A stretch of DNA of 64,000 bases from Limnohabitans sp. (GCA_009693505.1 SHXD01000008.1:1-64000); one strand, 5' to 3'; counted from the stretch's first letter, positions 9,467 to 19,915 are shown. Notes: generated by a model from the sequence alone, not told the origin. Numbers and translations: made by a program.

Positions 9467-11161
9467 TCAAGCCTTGGCCATTTCTGCTTCTTGCATTGCG
9501 CGCCACATCACTTTACCACTACCGCTCTTGGGCAACACCTCAAGAAACTCGACCACTCGCGGCACTTTGTAAACCGCCATGGTGTCACGGCACCAGTCAA
9601 TGATGTCTTGTTCGCTCACTTGACCCTTGTGCGTGCTCCTCAGCACCACAACGGCCTTGACTGACTCGCCGCGGTAGGCGTCTTTTGTGGAAATGATGCA
9701 GGCCTCTTGAATGGCGGGGTGTTTGAACATCAGCGCTTCCACTTCTGCGGGCCAAACCTTGAAGCCGCTGGCATTGATCATGCGCTTTAGTCTGTCGGTC
9801 ATGAAGAAATAGCCTTCTTCATCAATGCGGCCCATGTCGCCAGATCGGAAGAAAGATTTGCCGTCGCGCTCAAAAAAAGCATCTGCCGTGGCTTCGGGTC
9901 GCTTCCAGTAGCCTTTGAAAATTTGCGGTCCCGCCATGACAATTTCACCCGACTCACCTTGGGGCAACTCTTTCAAAGTTTCTGGGTCGACCACGCGCGC
10001 ATCCACGCTCATGAACGGAATTCCCAAACATTGTTTTTTGGGCGCATCGGGCGGATTAGAGTGCGAAGGCGCAGCAGTTTCTGTCAAGCCATAGCCTTCA
10101 ATGTAGCGAAGTCCAAATTGATCTAACAGTCTTTGTGCCACAGCCTCAGGCATGGCAGCACCACCACCACCAATGTTTTGCAAACTGCTCAAATCAAATT
10201 GCGCCATATTGGCACTGCCCAACAAATCAATGACCATGGTGGGAATATTGGTCCAGTGCGTCACCTTCCATTTGGAGATGAGTCGGCCCGCCAAATCTCT
10301 GTCCCATCGCGGCATCAAAATCAGCGTAGCCCCCATGAAAATAGTAGCGTGCATCACACTGACCATGCCCGTAATATGAAACATAGGTACCACACACAAG
10401 CATTTGTTTTCAGGAGTGCCATTGGCCCATAGGCCGCTCGACATGGCGTTGTGCATGATGGTTCCGTGAGTGTGCATGCAACCTTTTGGGAGGCCCGTAG
10501 TGCCACTGGTGTAAGGCAGCACCGCTAAATCTTCCGGCTCAGCCGTGACGGGCCCAAGTGCAACTTCTTCTTTGAATGCAGATGCCCATGAATGCACTTG
10601 ACCGTCTTCAAGCACAGGCAAGTCATGCACTGTCCTCAACCAGACACTCCAAGTTTCAGGCAATTCTTCGGGGCCGATGTTGGCAGCATCAAACGCATCT
10701 GTGAATTGAGTGACCAGCAAATGCTGGAGTCGCTCTTTTTTTTCTAAGGCATTGCTAGCAGCAGCCAACTCTGGTGCCAGGTCTGCCGTGGTAACAGCCA
10801 CCTTGGTATCAGGATCCAAGATGTAGTGTTTCAACTCTTCCGTGCGGTTCATCGGGTTGACCGGCACCACCACGGCATCCAGACGCAAGATTGCAAAATG
10901 CGTGATAACCAATTGCGGACAATTTTGCATGTCCAACACCACGCGATCGCCTTTTTGCACACCCATTTTGCGCAAAGCCGAAGCAATTTTTTCAGCTTCA
11001 AGCTGCAACTGTGAATAGGTCCATGTTCTGCCCATGAACACCAAGGCCACTTTTTGGGGATAGCGCAACGCACTGATTTGCAAATTCATCCACAAAGATG
11101 TTTGTGGTGCTGTCAATTGGTAAGGCAGTCTTTTGGGCCAAAAAGAATAGTGAGCGGGCAT
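9467..11161 (-). CDS. fadD: Long-chain fatty acid-CoA ligase / AMP-binding enzyme
   Basis: LPYTSGTTGLPKGCMHTH, EGYGLTETAAPSH, RSGDMGRIDEEGYFFMTDRLKRMINASGFKVWPAEVE. Confidence 0.9.
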   Translation of the reverse strand: MPAHYSFWPKRLPYQLTAPQTSLWMNLQISALRYPQKVALVFMGRTWTYSQLQLEAEKIASALRKMGVQKGDRVVLDMQNCPQLVITHFAILRLDAVVVPVNPMNRTEELKHYILDPDTKVAVTTADLAPELAAASNALEKKERLQHLLVTQFTDAFDAANIGPEELPETWSVWLRTVHDLPVLEDGQVHSWASAFKEEVALGPVTAEPEDLAVLPYTSGTTGLPKGCMHTHGTIMHNAMSSGLWANGTPENKCLCVVPMFHITGMVSVMHATIFMGATLILMPRWDRDLAGRLISKWKVTHWTNIPTMVIDLLGSANMAQFDLSSLQNIGGGGAAMPEAVAQRLLDQFGLRYIEGYGLTETAAPSHSNPPDAPKKQCLGIPFMSVDARVVDPETLKELPQGESGEIVMAGPQIFKGYWKRPEATADAFFERDGKSFFRSGDMGRIDEEGYFFMTDRLKRMINASGFKVWPAEVEALMFKHPAIQEACIISTKDAYRGESVKAVVVLRSTHKGQVSEQDIIDWCRDTMAVYKVPRVVEFLEVLPKSGSGKVMWRAMQEAEMAKA

Positions 11162-11396
11162 TCAGTGTGTCTCCAACAGAATACGAAATAAGGTCGATGA
11201 ATTGTTCTTGGTATGGCGTGGTGCATTTTGCACAAGAGATCCTAATCGGGTATGAGGGAATGGAACATCCCCAGAGTCCCTAAGGAGACGGTCTTGGGTG
11301 GTGCATAAATTGAAGCAATTGAAAGTCAATGTATGAGTTTGCAAGTCGGTATGCCGCCAATTCACGCTAAATTGAAGTTTTTCAAACAAGACATGC

Positions 11397-11993
11397 ATGG
11401 CCTCTCTATCCACCCCCGCTTGCTGCGGCACCAGCAAAGCGGCTGAACTTCTTCAGCTGTCGGTCGGCACGGTCCAAAGCTTGGTAGACAAGAAAATCCT
11501 TCTCGCCTGGATCACACAAGGGGGCCACCGCCGCATTTCGCTCGAGTCCATTCAAAATTATCAATTGCAGCAGCAAAAATTGCCCGCACTTGAGCGGCTC
11601 ATGAGCGAACGGCTCAAAGTCATGGTGGTCGACGACGACGCCGTCACAAGACATCTGTTGCAAGACACTTGCCTCTCAGCGCACCCGCATGTCGACTGCT
11701 GCGCCATGTCATCGGCCATCGAAGCACTGCTTCATCTGCCCGTCTTCAAGCCTCACATCATGCTCATCGACTTGCTCATGCCCAAGGTTGACGGCTGGGA
11801 GCTGGTCAAGCGGCTCCAACAAAATGAAGACTTTTCAAAACTCCAAATCATCACCCTTTCAGCCCTCAGCCTAGCGGAACTGAAAGACCGTGGGGGACCG
11901 CCTGTAGGCTCGCGCTTAATTGCCAAACCGGTTGATTTAGGTTGGCTGCGTGGGTATTTGGTAGGTTTGCTCGCCCCTCAGGCTTGGGCTTAG
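11397..11993 (+). CDS. Excisionase/MerR-type HTH fused to a response-regulator receiver domain
   Basis: TSKAAELLQLSVGTVQSLVDKKILLAWITQGGHRRIS (HTH) followed by VMVVDDDAVTR...IMLIDLLMPKVDGWEL...ITLSALS...IAKPVD (receiver). Confidence 0.85.
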   Translation: MASLSTPACCGTSKAAELLQLSVGTVQSLVDKKILLAWITQGGHRRISLESIQNYQLQQQKLPALERLMSERLKVMVVDDDAVTRHLLQDTCLSAHPHVDCCAMSSAIEALLHLPVFKPHIMLIDLLMPKVDGWELVKRLQQNEDFSKLQIITLSALSLAELKDRGGPPVGSRLIAKPVDLGWLRGYLVGLLAPQAWA

Positions 11994-12022
11994 GTAGACA
12001 GCTTTCACTTTGCACTCTATCA

Positions 12023-12038
12023 TTACTAAATTTAGTAA
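12023..12038. promoter_or_regulatory. Perfect 16-bp palindrome, candidate antitoxin operator
   Basis: TTACTAAATTTAGTAA ends 8 bp before the AbrB-like antitoxin ATG. Confidence 0.6.
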
Positions 12039-12046
12039 AGTAAGGA

Positions 12047-12274
12047 ATGAAAATATCCCACTCAACCCTCACCAGCAAAGGTCAAACCACCATACCGCAA
12101 GAAATTCGCGAGGCTGTGGGGCTTCAAACTGGCGCAAAACTCAACTGGAGTGTCACACCCGATGGTGTGCTCATTGTCCGAGCCAAGACGCAGTCCCTTG
12201 CATCTCTGGCAGGTTCGATCAAAATTCAAGTTGGCCAAAAAGTCAGTATTCAAGATATGAACCCATGGAAATAA
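12047..12274 (+). CDS. AbrB/MazE-type antitoxin
   Basis: STLTSKGQTTIPQEIREAVGLQTGAKLNWSVTPDGVLIVRAK swapped-hairpin AbrB fold signature. Confidence 0.9.
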   Translation: MKISHSTLTSKGQTTIPQEIREAVGLQTGAKLNWSVTPDGVLIVRAKTQSLASLAGSIKIQVGQKVSIQDMNPWK

Positions 12275-12281
12275 AAAATCC

Positions 12282-12680
12282 TTGGCGGCCATCGACACCA
12301 ATATTCTTGTCAGATTTCTCATTCAAGATGATGAGCAACAAGGTCATCTAGCCCAAAGACTCATTCAACATGTTTTGGCGCAGGGAGAGACCTTGTTCAT
12401 TCCTGTCACCGTACTCTTGGAATTGGAATGGTTTTTGCGTTCTAATTTTTTGCTCAACAAATCTCAAGTTATAGAACTGATTTCCAACTTGCTTTCCACC
12501 AAAGAGTTGGAATTCGAATCTGAACCCTCTGTTGAAATAGCGCTTGATCTGTTTAGAAACCATGCTGCAGATTTCGCCGATTGTTTGCACATCGCTTTGG
12601 CGTATCGCGCTGGTCATTCACCGCTGTGGACATTTGACAAAACAGCAGCCAAAGTCGTGGGTGCAAAATTATTGAAGTGA
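12282..12680 (+). CDS. PIN-domain toxin (VapC-like)
   Basis: AAIDTNILVRFLIQDD, LLELEWFLR, DFADCLHIALAY, WTFDKTAAK: PIN acidic residues present; TTG start in ORF track. Confidence 0.88.
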   Translation: MAAIDTNILVRFLIQDDEQQGHLAQRLIQHVLAQGETLFIPVTVLLELEWFLRSNFLLNKSQVIELISNLLSTKELEFESEPSVEIALDLFRNHAADFADCLHIALAYRAGHSPLWTFDKTAAKVVGAKLLK

Positions 12681-12695
12681 CTCAAAGAAGATATG

Positions 12696-12721
12696 AAAAA
12701 CGCGCCCGAAGGCGCGTTTTT
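12696..12721. terminator. Bidirectional Rho-independent terminator
   Basis: AAAAACGCGCC-CGAA-GGCGCGTTTTT. Confidence 0.85.
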
Positions 12722-12730
12722 ACTTGCTTT

Positions 12731-12807
12731 TGGCGGAGTGGACGGGACTCGAACCCGCGACCCCCGGCGTGACAGGCCGGTATTCTAACCAACTGAACTA
12801 CCACTCC
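12731..12807 (-). tRNA. tRNA-Asp (GTC)
   Basis: Reverse complement GGAGTGGTAGTTCAGTTGGTTAGAATACCGGCCTGTCACGCCGGGGGTCGCGGGTTCGAGTCCCGTCCACTCCGCCA. Confidence 0.97.
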
Positions 12808-12876
12808 TGGTAGCTTGAGGCTTTTGCTTTGAAGAACCAGCATAAAGCTGGCAACAAAGCCAAGTGCAACAAAACT

Positions 12877-12952
12877 TGGCGACCCTACGGGGATTCGAAC
12901 CCCGGTACTCACCGTGAAAGGGTGATGTCCTAGGCCTCTAGACGATAGGGTC
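12877..12952 (-). tRNA. tRNA-Glu (TTC)
   Basis: Reverse complement GACCCTATCGTCTAGAGGCCTAGGACATCACCCTTTCACGGTGAGTACCGGGGTTCGAATCCCCGTAGGGTCGCCA. Confidence 0.97.
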
Positions 12953-12998
12953 ATAACCTGGACTCAATTGAATTGCTTCAATCAATGATTCGACACTG

Positions 12999-13074
<76 letters not shown>

Positions 13075-13134
13075 TTTGTGGCGCCCTTAAAGGCACCTCT
13101 CGCAGGTGTCAAGAAATGGATTATAGACAGATTT

Positions 13135-14532
13135 TTATGCGTTTTTCAAGCGCTCTAAAACTTTTTGCTTTTCACACAAGGCCAATACAGCGTCAAGAGA
13201 AGGGGTCTGTGCTGTGCCCATGACCAAAACCCGAACAGGCATGGCCAGCTGTGGCATTTTCAAACCTTGCTCGGTCAACACTTCTTTGATGACCAACGCA
13301 ATCGAAACTTTGTCCCACGCACATGCGGAGAATTTTTCAACCAACAGCGCAAGTGCAGGTTTGACTGCATCTGTTACATGCTGAGCTTTTTCATCCGCTT
13401 TAGGCGAGACATCGCCATAAAAAACTGCCACCCAATCGGCCAATACGCACAGCGTGTCACAGCGGTCTTTGAAGAGTCCGCAGATGGCTGGCAAGCGCTC
13501 ATCGGAAGCAATGCCTCTTTGACTCAAGATGTTTTTCACCCACAAAGCCAACCGCTCATCATCTGAGGCCTTCAAATGCTGCGCATTGACCCACCGAAGC
13601 TTGGCATCGTCAAACTGAGCTGCACTGCGGCCCAAGTGATCAAGGTCGAACCAATCTAAAAATTGTTGGCGGCTGAAAATTTCATCATCGCCATGGCTCC
13701 AGCCCAAGCGCGCCAAATAGTTCACCATGGCATCTGGCAAATAACCTTCGTCGCGATACTGTGTGACAGGTTTGGCACCATTGCGCTTGCTCAATTTTTC
13801 GCCCTGCTCATTGAGCACAGTGGGCAAGTGCGCATACACAGGCACCTCTTTGCCCAAGGCTTTGAAAATATTAATTTGACGCGGCGTGTTGTTCACATGG
13901 TCGTCACCGCGAATGACGTGTGTGATGGCCATGTCAATGTCATCCACCACCACACAAAAGTTATAGGTGGGTGTGCCGTCAGGACGCGCAATGACCAAGT
14001 CATCAAGTTCTTGGTTGCTGATTTCAATGCAGCCCTTCACCTTGTCTTCCCAAGCCACAACACCGTCGATCGGGTTTTTAAAACGCAACACAGGTTTTAC
14101 ACCCTCTGGAATGGGGGGCAAGGTCTTGCCTGGCTCTGGCCGCCATGTGCCGTCGTAGCGGGGCTTTTCTTTGTCCGCCATTTGTTGTTCGCGCAAAGCA
14201 TCCAGTGCTTCAATGCTCATGTAGCACGGGTACACCTGCCCCGTGGCTTGAAGTTCAGTGAGCACTTGCTTGTAACGGTCCATGCGCCGCATTTGGTAGA
14301 AAGGACCTTCATCAGGGTTCATGCCGAGCCACGCCATGCCCTCCAAAATCACATCGACTGAAGCTTGATTGGATCGTTCTAAATCGGTGTCTTCAATGCG
14401 CAAAATAAAGGTGCCACCTTGTGCCTTGGCGAATGCCCAAGGGTACAAAGCAGACCGAATGTTACCTAGGTGAATAAAGCCTGTGGGAGAAGGGGCAAAG
14501 CGCGTGCGGACTGGCTTGTTTATAGATGACAT
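13135..14532 (-). CDS. gltX: Glutamyl-tRNA synthetase
   Basis: [43 protein letters not shown]. Confidence 0.96.
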   Translation of the reverse strand: MSSINKPVRTRFAPSPTGFIHLGNIRSALYPWAFAKAQGGTFILRIEDTDLERSNQASVDVILEGMAWLGMNPDEGPFYQMRRMDRYKQVLTELQATGQVYPCYMSIEALDALREQQMADKEKPRYDGTWRPEPGKTLPPIPEGVKPVLRFKNPIDGVVAWEDKVKGCIEISNQELDDLVIARPDGTPTYNFCVVVDDIDMAITHVIRGDDHVNNTPRQINIFKALGKEVPVYAHLPTVLNEQGEKLSKRNGAKPVTQYRDEGYLPDAMVNYLARLGWSHGDDEIFSRQQFLDWFDLDHLGRSAAQFDDAKLRWVNAQHLKASDDERLALWVKNILSQRGIASDERLPAICGLFKDRCDTLCVLADWVAVFYGDVSPKADEKAQHVTDAVKPALALLVEKFSACAWDKVSIALVIKEVLTEQGLKMPQLAMPVRVLVMGTAQTPSLDAVLALCEKQKVLERLKNA

Positions 14533-14545
14533 TGTGTGATTCGAA

Positions 14546-15757
14546 TTAGAGAGCCTGAAAGCCGCGCAAGAAGTCAGCTTTCAAATCATCAAGATGCTCT
14601 AGACCGACAGCCACACGAATCAAACTTTGCTGTATGCCTGCCACTTGTCTTTGCGCTTCAGTAAGGCGGCCATGTGAGGTGCTTGAAGGATGTGCCACCA
14701 GCGTTTTGACGTCGCCTAAATTGGTGCACAAAGAAACAGTTCGCATGGCGTTCATGACTTTGAAAGCATTCTCGCGCCCCTGTTCAGGCGATTGCACTTT
14801 GACCTCGAAAGAAAGCACAGCACCGCCCATGCCCGATTGTTGGGCCATGGCCAATGCGTGCTGGGGGTGACTCTTTAAGCCAGGATAAAAAACACGAGCA
14901 ACTTGCGGTTGCGCTTCTAGCCACTGCGCCAAGGCCATGGTCTGCTCGGATTGGGCTTTCATGCGAATACCCAAGGTCTCCAAGCCCTTCAAAACCACCC
15001 AAGCGTTGAATGGCGACAAGGTCATGCCCGCACTTCTCATGACCGGGCCAAAGACATCGTCAATCAAGGCCTTAGAGCCGCACAATGCGCCAGCCATGAC
15101 ACGGCCTTGTCCATCTAAATATTTGGTGCCAGAGTGAACGATCAAATCGGCACCCATTGCAAGCGGCCGCTGCAAAATAGGCGTTGCAAAACAATTGTCA
15201 ACCACCAGCAATGCATTGTCAGCATGCGCAATTTCGGCCAAGGCTTGAATGTCGCACACCTCGGTTAGGGGGTTGGTGGGCGTTTCAGCAAACAACAAAC
15301 GGGTATTGGGTTGCATGGCCGCTTTCCATTCAGCCACCTGAGTTTGAGACACAAAAGTGGTTTGCACACCAAACTTGGCAAATTCACTGCCAATCAATTT
15401 GATGGTGGCGCCAAACATAGAATGGGAGCAAATAACATGATCACCACTCTTGAGCAAACCCAAGCACATGAGCAAAATGGCAGACATGCCTGTCGACGTG
15501 GCAATACATGCCTCTGCACCCTCAAGGGCCGCCAAGCGCATTTCCATGCTGGCCACAGTTGGGTTGCCAAGACGCCCATAGGTGTAACCCTCTTCCTCGC
15601 CCGCAAAGCGGCGCGCCGCTGTTTCGGCATCGGGCTGAACGTATCCGCTGGTGAGGTACATCGCCTCAGAATTTTCACCATACTGGCTGCGGTCGACTGC
15701 TGCTCTGAGAGCCAAAGTATCGATGTGGAGATTTTCGGGCAATGGGTGTTGGCTCAT
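14546..15757 (-). CDS. metZ: O-succinylhomoserine sulfhydrylase
   Basis: Cys/Met PLP family: [64 protein letters not shown]. Confidence 0.92.
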   Translation of the reverse strand: MSQHPLPENLHIDTLALRAAVDRSQYGENSEAMYLTSGYVQPDAETAARRFAGEEEGYTYGRLGNPTVASMEMRLAALEGAEACIATSTGMSAILLMCLGLLKSGDHVICSHSMFGATIKLIGSEFAKFGVQTTFVSQTQVAEWKAAMQPNTRLLFAETPTNPLTEVCDIQALAEIAHADNALLVVDNCFATPILQRPLAMGADLIVHSGTKYLDGQGRVMAGALCGSKALIDDVFGPVMRSAGMTLSPFNAWVVLKGLETLGIRMKAQSEQTMALAQWLEAQPQVARVFYPGLKSHPQHALAMAQQSGMGGAVLSFEVKVQSPEQGRENAFKVMNAMRTVSLCTNLGDVKTLVAHPSSTSHGRLTEAQRQVAGIQQSLIRVAVGLEHLDDLKADFLRGFQAL

Positions 15758-15802
15758 TTCGGACTCAAATCATTTTCGAAAATGGATTATTTAAAATTGC
15801 GC

Positions 15803-17323
15803 TTAACTGGCATTTGGCAAAGCCAAGCGCGAACGGTCGGAGTCGGCTTCTGACTCATCTTGTTGAGAAAACCTATTTGCGTTCAAGCGTTCAATGTCTG
15901 CCTCAGACACATCGCCAGTGACATAGATACCGTCAAAGCAAGAAGCATCGAAGCTATGTACTTTAGGAAAGCCGGGCAAAACAGCGCTGGCCACAGCCAG
16001 CTTCATGGCGTCTACATCTTGGTAAATGAGTGCATCGCAGTCTATGATTTGGCGAATTTCATCGACCGATTTATTGTGCGCAACCAGCTCGTCTTTCGTG
16101 GGCATGTCAATGCCATAGACATTGGGATAACGCACTGGCGGCGCAGCACTGGCCATGTAAACCTTGCGTGCACCAGCCTCTCGCGCCATTTGCACAATTT
16201 CACGGCTTGTGGTGCCGCGCACAATGGAGTCATCAACCAACAGCACATTGCGGCCTTTGAATTCACTGGCAATGACATTGAGTTTTTGTCGCACCGACTT
16301 CTTGCGAACAGCCTGCCCTGGCATGATGAAGGTTCTGCCCACATAACGATTTTTGACAAACCCTTCGCGATACGGAAGTCCTAGCAATTGCGCAAGTTGT
16401 GCAGCACTGGGGCGACTGGACTCAGGGATGGGAATGACCACATCGATGTCGCTAGGGGGTACGGTTGAAATGACGCGCTTGGCCAATGTTTCACCTAAGT
16501 TCAAACGCGCCTGATAAACAGAAATGCCGTCCATCGTAGAGTCAGGCCGAGCCAAATAAACAAATTCAAAAATGCAAGGATTCAAGCTGGGTGCATCGGC
16601 ACATTGTTGGCTGTGAAGCTTGGTGGCCATGTCAATGAACACGGCTTCACCGGGCGCAATGTTGCGTTCAAACTGATGCATCGTTCCTTCAAGCGCGACT
16701 GACTCACTGGCCAGCATGTAGGTGCCATCTTTGCCCTTGCCAATGCACAAGGGGCGAATGCCAAAAGGATCTCTAAAGGCCAAGAGTCCGTGGCCTGCAA
16801 TCAAAGCAATGACGGCATAGGAGCCCTTCACGCGGCGATGCACACCTTGCACAGCTTTGAAAACATCGTCCGGCGTTAAAGGCAAGCCACGTGTGGTTTT
16901 TTCCAACTCGTGCGCCAACACATTGAGCAAAACTTCAGAGTCACTCTCGGTATTGATATGGCGATGATCGGTTGAAAAGAGTTCTGCCTTCAAGGCCTTG
17001 GCATTGGTCAAATTACCGTTGTGCACCAGCACAAGGCCAAAGGGTGCGTTCACATAAAAAGGCTGGGCTTCCTCTTCGCTGAATGCATTACCGGCAGTGG
17101 GATACCTAACCTGTCCTAAGCCACAGTTGCCAGGCAAAGATCGCATGTTGCGAGTTCTAAAAACATCCTTCACCATACCTTTGGCTTTGTGCATGTGAAA
17201 TTTTTGGTCAATCTGCGTGACGATGCCTGCAGCATCTTGCCCGCGATGCTGCAACAACAACAAAGCGTCATAGATAAACTGATTCACAGGCGCGTTGCTT
17301 GCAACGCCAACAATTCCACACAT
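15803..17323 (-). CDS. purF: Amidophosphoribosyltransferase
   Basis: MCGIVGVASNAPVNQFIYDALLLLQHRGQDAAGI; VLLVDDSIVRGTTSREIV PRTase motif. Confidence 0.96.
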   Translation of the reverse strand: MCGIVGVASNAPVNQFIYDALLLLQHRGQDAAGIVTQIDQKFHMHKAKGMVKDVFRTRNMRSLPGNCGLGQVRYPTAGNAFSEEEAQPFYVNAPFGLVLVHNGNLTNAKALKAELFSTDHRHINTESDSEVLLNVLAHELEKTTRGLPLTPDDVFKAVQGVHRRVKGSYAVIALIAGHGLLAFRDPFGIRPLCIGKGKDGTYMLASESVALEGTMHQFERNIAPGEAVFIDMATKLHSQQCADAPSLNPCIFEFVYLARPDSTMDGISVYQARLNLGETLAKRVISTVPPSDIDVVIPIPESSRPSAAQLAQLLGLPYREGFVKNRYVGRTFIMPGQAVRKKSVRQKLNVIASEFKGRNVLLVDDSIVRGTTSREIVQMAREAGARKVYMASAAPPVRYPNVYGIDMPTKDELVAHNKSVDEIRQIIDCDALIYQDVDAMKLAVASAVLPGFPKVHSFDASCFDGIYVTGDVSEADIERLNANRFSQQDESEADSDRSRLALPNAS

Positions 17324-17335
17324 AGGTCAATCCAT

Positions 17336-17824
17336 TCAGTCGGGCAAATAAGCCGTAAATTTTTCAGGCAACATGGGGCGCAAGCCCTTGAGCAAAGTCA
17401 CCAGCATGGGCCCGCCTTGTGACTCCAGCCACCAATCACTTTCTTGCAAAGCGGTCATGTGAACCACAACGCTTAAGGCCAACAACAAAATCAAGCCGCG
17501 AAACAAGCCAAAAATGGCGCCCAGAATTCGATCAACTGGCCGAAGTCCCACCACAGAAATGATTTTTTTCATGAACGCAGAAATTAAACCTGCTAGAAAA
17601 ACACTGGCAATGAAGACCAACACAAATGCCGCTGCATAGCGCAGGGTTTCGCCAGAGTTCTGCATCGGCAACTGTTCTGCCACATCTGGTGCAAACCACT
17701 GCGCCAGTAAAAACGCAGCAATCCACCCCATGACTGAAAGAACTTCGTAGACCAAGCCACGCAATGCACCGAGCAACATGGACGCCGCAAGCGCTGCGAT
17801 AAGGATCCAATCGGTGGGGGCCAT
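17336..17824 (-). CDS. cvpA: CvpA family protein
   Basis: Small multi-TM protein directly upstream of purF; LGALRGLVYEVLSVMGWIAAF, FRGLILL. Confidence 0.88.
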   Translation of the reverse strand: MAPTDWILIAALAASMLLGALRGLVYEVLSVMGWIAAFLLAQWFAPDVAEQLPMQNSGETLRYAAAFVLVFIASVFLAGLISAFMKKIISVVGLRPVDRILGAIFGLFRGLILLLALSVVVHMTALQESDWWLESQGGPMLVTLLKGLRPMLPEKFTAYLPD

Positions 17825-17837
17825 GGATTAGCTCGAC

Positions 17838-18614
17838 TTAAAGCTTTAACACCGAAGTCTGCAAATTCAATTTGCGAATTTTTTCCGCTGTTTTGTCTGC
17901 TTCCTCTTTGGTCGCGAAAGGGCCTACTCGAACACGAATGCGTTTGCCGTCTTTGGTGTCTATTTCTTGGGTATACGTTTTAAAGCCCGCACTTTCAAGC
18001 TTGGCACGCGCCTCCTTGGCCTTGGCCGGATCAGCGTACGCACCAACCTGAACGACAGATCGAACAGCGTCATCAGCCTTAGGCTCAGGTTTATTTTCTG
18101 ACTTAGGTTCTGACTTAGGTTCTGACTTAGGTTCTGACTTAGGTTCTGGTTTCGCTTCAGCTTTCAACTCAGGCTTTGGCTCCAACTTGGCCTCTGGCTT
18201 GACTTCAGCCTTGTTGTCTTTCGGTACCACTTCTTCATGGGGATCAAGCCCTGCAGAGTTTGTTAAAACACTATTAGCCGCGCCTGATTGCCCGGCTGTG
18301 ATGACTTGATCTTGGGCCAAGCCTTCTTTGCTAACAACCGTTTTGGCACTGGCGACTGTGGCGCTTAAAGGGCTGGTCTGATTTCGATCAGGAATGACGA
18401 TGGGCGTATCGATCGCTACTGGCCGCGGTTGACTGTCAAACAGCAAGGGCAGTCCAACCACAGCACCCAAGACCAAAACGACTGACCCCATGAGTCGATG
18501 ACGTGCACGCTTGCGAATGACCTCCACACTTTCTGCCGGCGCGTTGGAAAGCGCATCGGCGCCGGTTTGGGTCGACGAAAATCGGCCAGGAAATCGAAGC
18601 TTGAAAAAAGCCAT
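17838..18614 (-). CDS. SPOR domain-containing protein
   Basis: Single TM, Lys/Pro/Glu-rich linker, C-terminal VVQVGAYADPAKAKEARAKLESAGFKTYTQ...RIRVRVGPFATKEEADKTAEKIRKL; start taken at MAFFKLRF. Confidence 0.9.
   Translation of the reverse strand: MAFFKLRFPGRFSSTQTGADALSNAPAESVEVIRKRARHRLMGSVVLVLGAVVGLPLLFDSQPRPVAIDTPIVIPDRNQTSPLSATVASAKTVVSKEGLAQDQVITAGQSGAANSVLTNSAGLDPHEEVVPKDNKAEVKPEAKLEPKPELKAEAKPEPKSEPKSEPKSEPKSENKPEPKADDAVRSVVQVGAYADPAKAKEARAKLESAGFKTYTQEIDTKDGKRIRVRVGPFATKEEADKTAEKIRKLNLQTSVLKL
18097..18144. repeat. Four exact tandem copies of a 12-bp unit TCTGACTTAGGT inside the SPOR gene
   Basis: Encodes repeated (EPKS) in the linker. Confidence 0.93.
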
Positions 18615-18625
18615 GCGGTGGAGTC

Positions 18626-19915
18626 TCAATTACTCAGGTGTTTGGCATGCAGTTTGGGGATGCCATTCTGCAAAACGCCGCCCACCGTATAAAACGAACC
18701 AAAGATCAAGATTCTATCAGTGGGGCCTGCTGCTGCGATGGCTGCTTCAAGGGCTTTTTGAGGGGACGCGTGATGACTGGCTTTCACATCTTGGCGCGTG
18801 TTCATCTGACGCCATTGGTCCTCCAGTTGGGCTGCCGTAGTTGCCCTAGGCAAGGGCAAATCTGTGAAATACCAGGCATCCACCATGGGCAGGACTTTTT
18901 TGAGCATGCTTGGTAGGTCCTTGTCGGCCATTGCCCCAAACACGGCATGGGTGCAAGGATAAAAACCCATTGCATCCAAATTAGCGGCCAAAGCCGCAAC
19001 AGAATGGGGGTTGTGAGCCACATCCAGAACCAAAACCGGCTCGCCTGGCACGATTTGAAACCGCCCCGTGAGTTCCACCATGGCAAAGCCATTGCGAATG
19101 GCCTGCGCTGTCACTGGCAATTGTGGCCTCATGATTTCCAAAGCTGCCAAAACACCCGATGCGTTGAGCAACTGATTGGCCCCTCTTAAGGCGGGGTAGG
19201 CTAAACCGCTGTAACGGCGGCCTCTGCCCGCCCAAGACCATTGCAGCTGGTCGCCAGAAAAATTGAAGTCCTGCCCCATCAACCAGAGGTCAGCTCCAAG
19301 TTTTTTGGCATGCTGAATGATGCTTCCGGGCGGCACTGGGTCGCTCAAAACCACCGATTTGCCAGCCCGCATGATGCCGGCTTTTTCTAGACCAATGGTT
19401 TCACGGTCGTTCCCTAAAAGTGCAGTGTGGTCCAAATCAATGCTGGTAATGATGGCGCACTCGGCATCGATCAAGTTGACAGCATCTAGCCGTCCACCCA
19501 GTCCCACTTCCAAAATAACCACCTCAAGTTCGGCCTCCGCCATCATCTTCAGGATGGCCAAGGTGCTAAATTCAAAATAAGTCAGACTGGTCTCACCCCG
19601 TGCGTGTTCAACCTGCTCAAATGCGCTTGCAAAGTGTGGTGCCGACGGGGACTCTCCCAGCAAACGGCAACGCTCTTCAAATTGAACCAGATGAGGCGAT
19701 GTGTAAACCCCTGTTTTGTACCCTGCCTGAAGGTAGATGGCCTCCAACATGGCGCAGGTTGAGCCTTTGCCATTGGTGCCCGCCACAGTGATCACAGGCG
19801 CTTTGAAGGCAATTTGCATGCGATCAGCCACTTGGCGAACACGACTCAAGCCCATTTCGATGGCAAAGGGGTGAAGCTTCTCGCAATGCGCGAGCCATTC
19901 AGACAAAGTTTTCAT
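18626..19915 (-). CDS. folC: Bifunctional folylpolyglutamate/dihydrofolate synthase
   Basis: VAGTNGKGSTCAMLEAIYLQAGYKTGVYTSPHLVQFEER, LDVAHNPHS. Confidence 0.95.
   Translation of the reverse strand: MKTLSEWLAHCEKLHPFAIEMGLSRVRQVADRMQIAFKAPVITVAGTNGKGSTCAMLEAIYLQAGYKTGVYTSPHLVQFEERCRLLGESPSAPHFASAFEQVEHARGETSLTYFEFSTLAILKMMAEAELEVVILEVGLGGRLDAVNLIDAECAIITSIDLDHTALLGNDRETIGLEKAGIMRAGKSVVLSDPVPPGSIIQHAKKLGADLWLMGQDFNFSGDQLQWSWAGRGRRYSGLAYPALRGANQLLNASGVLAALEIMRPQLPVTAQAIRNGFAMVELTGRFQIVPGEPVLVLDVAHNPHSVAALAANLDAMGFYPCTHAVFGAMADKDLPSMLKKVLPMVDAWYFTDLPLPRATTAAQLEDQWRQMNTRQDVKASHHASPQKALEAAIAAAGPTDRILIFGSFYTVGGVLQNGIPKLHAKHLSN

Noticed and set aside
13663-14361. 232-aa plus-strand ORF
   Set aside because: Fully antisense to gltX, no recognisable family motifs; shadow ORF.
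18061-18190. Possible CRISPR-like short repeat array
   Set aside because: Contiguous 12-bp units with no spacers, in frame inside a protein linker.
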